Below the pieces are notes generated by a model, which had not been told where the DNA came from, made no database searches, and saw only the letters and a program-made list of their open reading frames with translations. Shown here piece after piece: positions 1-5,166 of a stretch of DNA of 5,166 bases. Location of the stretch: contig CAYGZM010000229.1 in the NCBI GenBank assembly GCA_964354365.1, forward strand, positions 1 through 5,166. The letters run 5' to 3'. Both the position numbers and the translations under genes were made by a program. Source of the DNA: CAYGZM01 sp964354365. GTDB lineage: Bacteria; Planctomycetota; Phycisphaerae; Sedimentisphaerales; Anaerobacaceae. Each line of letters starts with the position of its first letter. The stretch's first letter is position 1.

Positions 1-10
1 GGACAAGACG

Positions 11-3000
11 GTGCGAGAGATAATCTCACGGCTTGCCAAACCCGGTGAGGGGGTGGTCAAAGTCGAGGGGACATGGGGGTCCTTTGCGCGCTTATTGGCG
101 GCGCACATTTCGCGGGAGACTTGCTGGCCCATCCTGTATATCTGCCCGCACATTGACGACGCGGACAAGGCGGCGGATGATTTGAGGACGTTCGGGGCGC
201 AGAAGGTCGAGACGCTGCCTGCGTGGGAGGGCGAGGAGGATTTGGCCGACGCCACCGATGAGATACGGGCCGAGCGGCTGAAGCTCGTATCGAGGCTGAG
301 CAGTCGAATAGATTCCTCGACTCCGCTTCGCTCCGCTCGGAATGACAGTCCCGGCGAATCATCTCGCTCCGACGGCGGCAGGCTCATTATCCCTGCTTCA
401 ATACAGGCGCTTTGTCAGCCGGCGCCGAAGCCGGAGGCCCTTGAGGCGAGCCGCCTGGACTTGCGGGTTGCTGGGGAGACGTCGCCGGAGAAGGTCTGCG
501 AGTGGCTGGTCGATAACGGTTTTGAGCGGACCGAGGGGATTGATTTGCCGGGTCAGTTCGCTCGCCGGGGCGGCATTGTGGATATCTATGCGCCGTTGAT
601 TAGAGGGACATCGCGTGGCGCGCCTTCGGAAGGAGCGGGGGCGATCAGGGTTGAGTTTTTCGGCGACGTTGTAGAGAGTATTCGCTTGATCGACCTGGAT
701 ACGCTGCGTTCGAGCGGGGAGTTGGGGAGTGTCGGCATAATTTCGGCGGTGTGCGGGGCGGCGGAGGCCGAGAGAGAGCTTTTTGCGAATATCCTGCCCG
801 GTGATACGATAGTCATTCTCGACGAGCCGGGGACGATTGACGAGGTTGCGCAGGCGTACATAAGCAGGGCCGCGGATGCGAGCCGATTGTACGGCCGGGC
901 TGATATTTACAAAGCCCTGGCGCGGTTCACGCAGCTTCATATCCACAGGTTCGCCACGGAGCCGGGGGACTATCTGAAAATCGAGGTCAGGAGCGTGCAG
1001 CAGTTTCAGCACAAGGCGACCTCGGTATGGGCCGGGCACAGGGCTGCGCTGGAGGAACTGGTGGCGGAGGCGAAAAAGGGAGAGCAAGTGCTGCTCTACT
1101 GCGAGGCTGAAGCGGAGATCAAGCGGGTCGGAGAGATTGTAAGAGAGATTGGCGGGACGATCCCGAGGGGTTTTGAACTGCTGTTGGGCTATATCAGCCA
1201 GGGATTCGTTGTGGACTCGCTCAAGACGATTGTAATCAGTCATCACGAGCTGTTCGGGCAATTTGCGCTGCGTCGTCGCCGTCGGGCCTTGCCGGCGACC
1301 TCGCCGGTCGATAGCCTCAGCGATTTGCAGGAGGGGGACTACGTTGTGCACGCCTCTTACGGGATAGGCAAATTCTTAGGGACCGAGACGATACAGGAAA
1401 AGGGCGGGGCGGGTGAGTACCTTTCGATTGGGTACGCCGACGGGGTGAAGATGCAGGTCTCGGTGCGCAATATCGCGCTGGTGCAGAAGTTCATCGGGAC
1501 AAGTCCGAGACGGCCGAATCTTAGCAAGATAGGCTCGAAGCGGTGGCAGAAGCAGAAGGAGAAGGTGGCGGCGTCGGTTGCGGACCTTGCCGCCGAGCTG
1601 TTGGAGGTCCAGGCTAAGCGTCAGGCGGCCGGCGGCATCGCCTTCGGGCCTGATTCGGGCTGGCAGGTGGAATTTGAGGAGTCGTTTGCATATCAGGAGA
1701 CGCCCGACCAGACGACGGCCGCTGAGGAGGTCAAGGCCGATATGCAGCAGGCGGTGGCGATGGACAGGCTCCTGTGCGGCGACGTTGGGTACGGCAAGAC
1801 GGAGCTTGCGATGCGGGCGGCGTTCAAGGCCGTCGAGGGCGGAAAGCAGGTGGCGGTGTTAGTGCCGACGACGGTGCTTTGCGTGCAGCACGGCAGGACC
1901 TTTGGCGAGCGGTTTGCGGACTTTCCGGTGACTATAGAGATTCTGAACCGGTTCAAGACGACGAAGCAGGCGAGGGACATAATCGCGCGCACGAAAAAGG
2001 GCAGGGTCGATATCCTCATCGGCACGCATCGGTTGTTGAGCGCGGACGTGGGGTTCAGGGACTTAGGGCTTTTGATAATCGACGAGGAGCAGCGGTTCGG
2101 GGTGGAGCACAAAGAGAGGCTCAAGAAGCTGCGGTTCAACGTCGATGTTCTTACGATGACGGCGACGCCGATCCCGCGAACGCTGCACATGTCGCTATTG
2201 GGGCTGCGGGACATCAGCTCGCTGGCGACGCCGCCTCTGGATCGGCGCAGCATTGTGACGATGGTGACGAGCTACAACCCGGAGCTTATAAAAAAGGCCA
2301 TCATTCGCGAGTTGAATCGGCAGGGGCAGGTGTTCTTCCTGCATAACAGGGTCCGAACGATTAAAAAAAAGGCGTGGGAGGTCCAAAGACTCGTGCCCGA
2401 TGCGAAATTCGGCATCGCGCACGGCCAGATGAGCAAGAGCGAGCTGGAAGACGCGATGATAAAGTTTGTATTGGGCGAGACGGACGTGCTTGTCTGCACG
2501 ACGATTATCGAATCGGGGCTGGATATTCCCAACGCCAATACGATTCTCATAAACGACGCGGACCGGTTCGGCTTGGCCGAGATGCACCAGCTTCGCGGGC
2601 GGGTGGGCCGGTATAAGCATCGAGCGTATGCGTATCTGCTTCTGCCTGCGACACGGCCGATAACGCCTTTGGCGGCCAGGCGGCTCAAGGCCATCGAGGA
2701 GTATTCGCACCTGGGGGCGGGATTCAGGATAGCGCTGCGGGATTTGGAGATTCGCGGGGCGGGCAATATATTGGGGGCGGCGCAGTCGGGGCATATCCAG
2801 ACGGTCGGCTACCAGATGTACTGCGAATTGCTGGCTGAGGCGGTGCGAGGGCTCAGGAATGAGCCGAGCGAGGCGATACCGACGGCGGTCGTGGACTTAG
2901 GCTTTGCAACGTACATACCTAAGAACTATATACCGATCAACAGGCATCGGATGGATGCCTATCGCAAGATAGCGGTGGCGCGAAATGATGATGACCTCGG

Positions 3001-3337
3001 ACAGATCGGGAGCGAGCTAACGGATCTTTATGGTCCGATGCCCGATGAAGTGAACCTCCTGCTCGAAATGGCCGAGCTTCGCATCAAGGCGAGCAGGCAC
3101 GGTATAAAGAGCATTGTCGCTTCGGGGCAGGATTTGGTATTTTCATTCGACAAAGACGCAGACGGACAGGCCGAGGCTTTGCTCTCGAATACAGGCGGCA
3201 AACTCAGAATCCCGGAGCCTCAGACCGCATATCTGCGATTGGAAAAGAAATACTTCGAGCCGAGGACGTTGATAACCATCCTGCGAAAGATGTTCAGCCA
3301 CGAAGACGCCAAGGCACGAAGGGATCAAACAGGATAA
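11..3337 (+). CDS. mfd: Transcription-repair coupling factor Mfd (ATP-dependent DNA translocase)
   Basis: Mfd recognises RNA polymerase stalled at DNA damage, pushes it off using ATP-driven dsDNA translocation, and recruits UvrA for nucleotide excision repair in the cytoplasm. Seen in the 1108-residue product: a UvrB-like N-terminal module (about 15-250, with QFARRGGIVDIYAP at 182-195); an RNA-polymerase-interacting CarD-like domain (about 437-495, GDYVVHASYGIGKF); Q-motif TPDQ (564-567); Walker A GDVGYGKTE (590-598, Lys596); Walker B DEEQ (691-694); TATP (717-720); TIIESGLDIP (831-840); QLRGRVGR (860-867); the RecG/Mfd-type translocation motif region DLEIRGAGNILG (911-922); and a C-terminal TRCF domain (about 955-1060). 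The length is close to the family norm (E. coli 1148). The start is uncertain. GTG at 11 has a GGA at 1-3, but the frame is open to the window edge, so a slightly upstream start is possible. Oddities are an extra loop at about 97-122 and a C-terminal tail (1096-1108), both apparently repeat-derived. The identification is secure. Confidence 0.97.
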   Translation: MREIISRLAKPGEGVVKVEGTWGSFARLLAAHISRETCWPILYICPHIDDADKAADDLRTFGAQKVETLPAWEGEEDLADATDEIRAERLKLVSRLSSRIDSSTPLRSARNDSPGESSRSDGGRLIIPASIQALCQPAPKPEALEASRLDLRVAGETSPEKVCEWLVDNGFERTEGIDLPGQFARRGGIVDIYAPLIRGTSRGAPSEGAGAIRVEFFGDVVESIRLIDLDTLRSSGELGSVGIISAVCGAAEAERELFANILPGDTIVILDEPGTIDEVAQAYISRAADASRLYGRADIYKALARFTQLHIHRFATEPGDYLKIEVRSVQQFQHKATSVWAGHRAALEELVAEAKKGEQVLLYCEAEAEIKRVGEIVREIGGTIPRGFELLLGYISQGFVVDSLKTIVISHHELFGQFALRRRRRALPATSPVDSLSDLQEGDYVVHASYGIGKFLGTETIQEKGGAGEYLSIGYADGVKMQVSVRNIALVQKFIGTSPRRPNLSKIGSKRWQKQKEKVAASVADLAAELLEVQAKRQAAGGIAFGPDSGWQVEFEESFAYQETPDQTTAAEEVKADMQQAVAMDRLLCGDVGYGKTELAMRAAFKAVEGGKQVAVLVPTTVLCVQHGRTFGERFADFPVTIEILNRFKTTKQARDIIARTKKGRVDILIGTHRLLSADVGFRDLGLLIIDEEQRFGVEHKERLKKLRFNVDVLTMTATPIPRTLHMSLLGLRDISSLATPPLDRRSIVTMVTSYNPELIKKAIIRELNRQGQVFFLHNRVRTIKKKAWEVQRLVPDAKFGIAHGQMSKSELEDAMIKFVLGETDVLVCTTIIESGLDIPNANTILINDADRFGLAEMHQLRGRVGRYKHRAYAYLLLPATRPITPLAARRLKAIEEYSHLGAGFRIALRDLEIRGAGNILGAAQSGHIQTVGYQMYCELLAEAVRGLRNEPSEAIPTAVVDLGFATYIPKNYIPINRHRMDAYRKIAVARNDDDLGQIGSELTDLYGPMPDEVNLLLEMAELRIKASRHGIKSIVASGQDLVFSFDKDADGQAEALLSNTGGKLRIPEPQTAYLRLEKKYFEPRTLITILRKMFSHEDAKARRDQTG
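309..348. repeat. Short dispersed-type repeat lying in frame within mfd
   Basis: This 40-bp stretch has ends ATTCC (312-316) and GGAAT (339-343) that are inverted copies of each other. Between them is a 10-bp near-tandem unit, CTCCGCTTCG then CTCCGCTCGG (321-340), matching at 8 of 10 positions. Read in the mfd frame it gives roughly IDSSTPLRSARNDS (residues 100-113). On the reverse strand it reads CHSERSEAESR, a peptide pattern I associate with short intergenic repeats in many bacterial genomes. Mfd homologues such as E. coli's have only a short loop here, between a helix like EIRAERLKLVSRL and the strand RLIIPAS, so the element accounts for most of the roughly 20 extra residues. The repeat identity rests on recognition of the pattern, because the window contains only one copy. 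Confidence 0.65.
3298..3323. repeat. Dispersed-type repeat, copy 1, forming the mfd C-terminus
   Basis: The element starts CCACGAAGACGCC and matches the stretch at 4846-4871 at 19 of 26 positions, including the first eight bases. It lies within the last codons of mfd and encodes most of the tail SHEDAKARRDQTG (1096-1108). This hydrophilic tail has no evident counterpart in the family's TRCF domain, which appears to end near LRKMF (1091-1095). The sequence type (CACGAAG...CACGAAG) is one I associate with short intergenic repeats in many bacteria. It probably replaced or overran the original stop codon. Confidence 0.55.
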
Positions 3338-3341
3338 AGGA
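3336..3341 (+). promoter_or_regulatory. Ribosome binding site for the 498-residue unknown gene
   Basis: AAAGGA lies seven bases before the ATG at 3349 and overlaps the end of the mfd stop codon (TAA, 3335-3337). Its position fixes the start and suggests that the downstream gene is translated from an mfd read-through transcript. No separate promoter was recognised just upstream. Confidence 0.7.
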
Positions 3342-3348
3342 ACAAGAC

Positions 3349-4845
3349 ATGAATGAGGCGAATGGGAAAGAGGCTAAGCCTAAAATGAACGGCCAAAAAG
3401 TGAAGACTTCAAGATTGTGGGTAATAATCGTAGTGGTGATTTTTTTGGGCCTGGGCATATTCTCTTTTATATGGCCCGGCATAGATCGAGAAAGACAGAC
3501 CCAAAGAAGACTGCTTTGCTTCTCACACCTTTCAAATCTTAGCAAAGCGATGTGGATGTATTGCGATGATTTTGGCGAATACCCGACGTCCGACAAGTGG
3601 TGCGATTTGCTCTTAGAGCATGGTAATGTCATTGAAGAGATGTTCAAATGCCCGGGCAATAAGAAGCAACGATGTAGCTTTGCTATGAATCCTAACGCCA
3701 GGCGAAATGCGCCGGGTGATGTAGTTGTGTTATTCGAGACTAAGGGAGGTTGGAATCAGGTTGGCGGGGTGAAACTTCTGGCGAGTGACAATCACAACGG
3801 ACGGGGGTATAATGTGTTCTTCAATGATGGGCATACGGCATTTGTTAGCGCAAAGAGCACGGAGGAGTTGAACTGGGTAGAGCGAAATTATCGACGGCCG
3901 TTCTATTGGGGGGATAAGCAATACTGGTTGGAGAATATGATCGTGTATCATGGGTTCAACAATGAGGAGGTAACTGCTGCGACCGGATTTTCCGAGAAGG
4001 AAATTGAAATGGCCAATGCTATCCTGCCTCCCGTGTCCGCCAATGAGGAGATAGTTCCTGCGGCTGAGTTATCCGAGAGACAGACTGAAATGGCAAAAAG
4101 GGGTATTGCTTTTCGCGCGTATAAGCGGCTTAAGCGTGCTGAGGATGCGCCGATATTGGTACTGCCTTATCCGGGCGGGCGGCATCCGAGAACAGGGTTT
4201 TTGGAGGGGGCGATTGACCCGCAGAGAGAGACGAAGTTCAGCGTCTTTACGCCGTGGGATGCAAATAGCTATGTCGTCGTCGATGTGCCGGAGGCGATAT
4301 GGTCGAGTTTGGGGCTGACTTATCTGGCGCATACGCATATTGATACGATATGGACCAAGCAGGGGATTGAGCTGGAGAAGCTGGAGTGGAATCGGCGGCC
4401 GGATGGGGGGTTGGATATTAGACGCAAGCTGCCGAACAGGATTGAGTTCGCCGTTGCGGTAACGCCGACCAAAGACGCTGTTTTGATGGAGATGCGGCTT
4501 GCGAACGGGACGGGAGAGAAGCTGACGGACCTGCGGATACAGAACTGCGTAATGACGAAAATGGCCAAAGGCTTCGAGCAGCAAACGAACGAGAATAAGG
4601 TGCTGAAGGACCCTTACGCGGCGTGCCGGTCGAGCGACGGCAAACGCTGGATCATAACTGCCTGGCAGGGCTGCCACCGGACGTGGGCAAATGAAAAGTG
4701 CCCGTGCTTTCACTCTGACCCGAAATCCCCCGATTTGGAGCCGGGCCGGGAGGCAACGCTAAAAGGTTGGCTGTCATTCTACGAAGGAACGGACATCGAG
4801 GGAGAATTCAAGAGGATAGAAGCGACCGGCTGGCGGGAGAAGTAA
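3349..4845 (+). CDS. Membrane-anchored protein: H-X9-DG-like domain plus unknown C-terminal domain
   Basis: Function unknown. The 498-residue product has a Lys/Arg-rich N-terminus, one hydrophobic segment (about 23-42) and then two regions. Region one (about 50-170) resembles the Planctomycetes 'prepilin-type processing-associated H-X9-DG' family. It has an SNLSKAMWMYCDDFGEYPTS block (62-81), a KCPG motif (100-103) and HNGRGYNVFFNDGH (149-162), whose His-to-DG spacing is 10 residues rather than 9. No prepilin peptidase site (G-FTLIE) precedes the membrane segment, so it is probably a signal-anchored relative and not a true pseudopilin. A helical linker (about 205-250) contains an internal duplication. 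Region two (about 255-490) looks beta-rich and has a Cys/His cluster, C442-H443 and CPCFH (451-455). It matches no family I can name. The ATG at 3349 is supported by AAAGGA. Only 11 bases separate it from mfd, suggesting co-transcription. Being an open frame of this length with family-like motifs, it is certainly coding; only its role is uncertain. Confidence 0.9.
   Translation: MNEANGKEAKPKMNGQKVKTSRLWVIIVVVIFLGLGIFSFIWPGIDRERQTQRRLLCFSHLSNLSKAMWMYCDDFGEYPTSDKWCDLLLEHGNVIEEMFKCPGNKKQRCSFAMNPNARRNAPGDVVVLFETKGGWNQVGGVKLLASDNHNGRGYNVFFNDGHTAFVSAKSTEELNWVERNYRRPFYWGDKQYWLENMIVYHGFNNEEVTAATGFSEKEIEMANAILPPVSANEEIVPAAELSERQTEMAKRGIAFRAYKRLKRAEDAPILVLPYPGGRHPRTGFLEGAIDPQRETKFSVFTPWDANSYVVVDVPEAIWSSLGLTYLAHTHIDTIWTKQGIELEKLEWNRRPDGGLDIRRKLPNRIEFAVAVTPTKDAVLMEMRLANGTGEKLTDLRIQNCVMTKMAKGFEQQTNENKVLKDPYAACRSSDGKRWIITAWQGCHRTWANEKCPCFHSDPKSPDLEPGREATLKGWLSFYEGTDIEGEFKRIEATGWREK
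3961..4094 (+). repeat. Internal tandem duplication with 81-bp period
   Basis: Two stretches, 3961-4013 and 4042-4094, match in an exact 81-base register: AATGAGGAG at 3961 and 4042, TCCGAGA at 3991 and 4072, and TGAAATGGC at 4005 and 4086. The proteins read NEEVTAATGFSEKEIEMAN (205-223) and NEEIVPAAELSERQTEMAK (232-250), with 9 of 19 identities plus conservative V/I, F/L, K/R and E/Q changes. The remainder of each 27-codon unit has diverged. Each copy looks like a short amphipathic helical unit in the linker between the two domains of the unknown protein. Confidence 0.7.
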
Positions 4846-4871
4846 CCACGAAGGCGCTAAGATAAGAAAGA
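4846..4871. repeat. Dispersed-type repeat, copy 2, immediately after a stop codon
   Basis: CCACGAAGGCGCTAAG begins on the base after the TAA of the preceding gene (4843-4845). It aligns without gaps to 3298-3323 at 19 of 26 positions. Here the element is intergenic, whereas the other copy is read through as coding sequence. No hairpin with a following T-run was seen, so it does not look like a classical terminator. Confidence 0.5.
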
Positions 4872-4904
4872 ACAAAGGAAAATGGCCGTGCCACAATAGA
4901 GGAG

Positions 4905-4933
4905 TTGAAATGGTAGCTCTGAACGGGTATGAT
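4905..4933 (+). promoter_or_regulatory. Candidate sigma70-type promoter for the redoxin-like gene
   Basis: TTGAAA (4905-4910) and TATGAT (4928-4933) each match the sigma70 -35 and -10 consensus at five of six positions. They are separated by 17 bases, the ideal spacing. Transcription would begin near 4940 and leave a leader of about 45 bases before the ATG at 4985. The position, in the only sizeable intergenic gap of the window and just upstream of a gene with a strong ribosome binding site, supports the call. The consensus is from E. coli, so relevance in a planctomycete is inferred. Confidence 0.55.
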
Positions 4934-4973
4934 AGGGGCGGTGAAACAGTGAAATAGGCGTACCGAATGGACT

Positions 4974-4978
4974 GGAGG
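4974..4978 (+). promoter_or_regulatory. Ribosome binding site that decides the redoxin start
   Basis: GGAGG sits six bases before the ATG at 4985. An in-frame ATG at 4967 would add six residues (MDWRPK), but it lacks an equally placed site and would put charged and bulky residues ahead of an otherwise typical signal peptide. The 4985 start is therefore preferred. Confidence 0.75.
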
Positions 4979-4984
4979 CCAAAG

Positions 4985-5166
4985 ATGGATAAATGTACTC
5001 AACGTATTTCGGTCGTAATGGCGACCATACTGCTAATGGCGGGTTCGGGCTGGTCTGCGTCCGAAATGCCCAAGACGCTGGAGATCGGGCAGAGCGCGCC
5101 TGATTTTAATCTTCCCGGCGTGGACGGGAAGAACTACAAACTGGCGGATTTTGCACAGGCCGAGGT
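4985..5166 (+). CDS. Exported thioredoxin-fold (redoxin/AhpC-TSA-like) protein, 5' part only
   Basis: Only the first 60 codons and part of the 61st are present; the gene continues past the right edge. The N-terminus is a signal peptide: charged start MDKCTQR, hydrophobic core ISVVMATILLMAG (8-20), and a small-residue region ending SAS (24-26), a plausible cleavage point. The mature start has IGQSAPDFNLPGVDGK (34-49) followed by YKLADF (51-56). This is the entry pattern of the AhpC/TSA, redoxin and TlpA families, in which G-x-x-APDF-L-DG forms the first strands of the thioredoxin fold. The catalytic Cys region would lie beyond the window, so peroxiredoxin, TlpA-like disulfide reductase and CxxC thioredoxin-like variants cannot be told apart. 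The likely role is redox chemistry outside the cytoplasm. A dedicated promoter (4905-4933) and GGAGG site suggest independent expression from the upstream pair. Confidence 0.85.
   Translation, partial: MDKCTQRISVVMATILLMAGSGWSASEMPKTLEIGQSAPDFNLPGVDGKNYKLADFAQAE

Noticed and set aside
398..1351. Long open frame on the minus strand opposite mfd (317 codons)
   Set aside because: It is fully antisense to conserved Mfd domains. Its product is Arg-rich and low in recognisable motifs, as expected from the complement of GC-rich coding DNA.
1693..2253. Minus-strand open frame of 186 codons opposite the mfd motor domain
   Set aside because: Antisense to the helicase motifs, with no ribosome binding site or family-like motif recognised.
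2398..2417. Inverted repeat CGATGC / GCATCG with 8-base loop
   Set aside because: It lies inside conserved mfd coding sequence with no T-run after it; a 6-bp stem is easily explained by chance.
3338..3348. Possible terminator between mfd and the next gene
   Set aside because: The gap is only 11 bases and has no hairpin or T-run, so co-transcription is more likely.
4327..4353. AHTHIDTIW (327-335) resembles the His-x-His-x-Asp start of GH38 alpha-mannosidases
   Set aside because: The rest of the GH38 catalytic domain is absent and the surrounding sequence does not fit. It is treated as chance similarity.
4882..4899. Five-codon frame MAVPQ after AAAGGA
   Set aside because: Too short to support, with no context and no sign of conservation to judge.
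4910..4957. A 15-codon reading frame (MVALNGYDRGGETVK) with GAGGAG five bases upstream, in frame with the redoxin gene
   Set aside because: It overlaps the candidate promoter, so a transcript starting near 4940 would not contain its start. It has no leader-peptide features such as runs of one amino acid and no attenuator hairpin.

Overview
The window carries three genes, all on the + strand. They are an almost complete mfd (transcription-repair coupling factor), a membrane-anchored two-domain protein of unknown function, and the 5' end of a gene for an exported thioredoxin-fold (redoxin-like) protein that runs off the right edge. The best lineage guess is a planctomycete, probably Phycisphaerae/Sedimentisphaerales-like. 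This rests on the middle protein, whose N-terminal half resembles the 'H-X9-DG' prepilin-processing-associated domain that is abundant in Planctomycetes, on the moderately GC-rich coding sequence (36 of 60 bases in a sampled mfd stretch at 2041-2100), and on the short dispersed-type repeats. The lineage is inferred from family resemblance, not proven.

Layout. Positions 11-3337 hold mfd with all expected domains and helicase motifs. Its frame is open to the left edge, so the GTG start at 11 is a best guess. Two short repeat-like elements appear to have been taken into its reading frame: one at about 309-348, in a surface loop of the N-terminal UvrB-like module, and one at 3298-3323, which supplies the last dozen or so residues. 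Eleven bases after the mfd stop, behind an AAAGGA ribosome binding site, comes the 498-residue unknown protein (3349-4845). A second, diverged copy of the C-terminal mfd repeat begins on the first base after this gene's stop codon. The gap 4846-4984 has that repeat, a strong sigma70-type promoter candidate (TTGAAA, 17 bases, TATGAT) and a GGAGG ribosome binding site. It leads into the partial redoxin gene at 4985.

How the genes work together. mfd and the unknown gene are spaced like co-transcribed genes. No functional link is evident: Mfd is a cytoplasmic DNA-repair translocase, while the second protein is predicted to sit in the membrane. The redoxin gene probably has its own promoter. No RNA gene, CRISPR array, insertion sequence or convincing terminator was seen.

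No new multi-gene system is evident. The most interesting signals are the repeat-derived segments inside mfd, the repeat copies at two successive gene ends, and the unusual two-domain protein with an internal 81-bp duplication.
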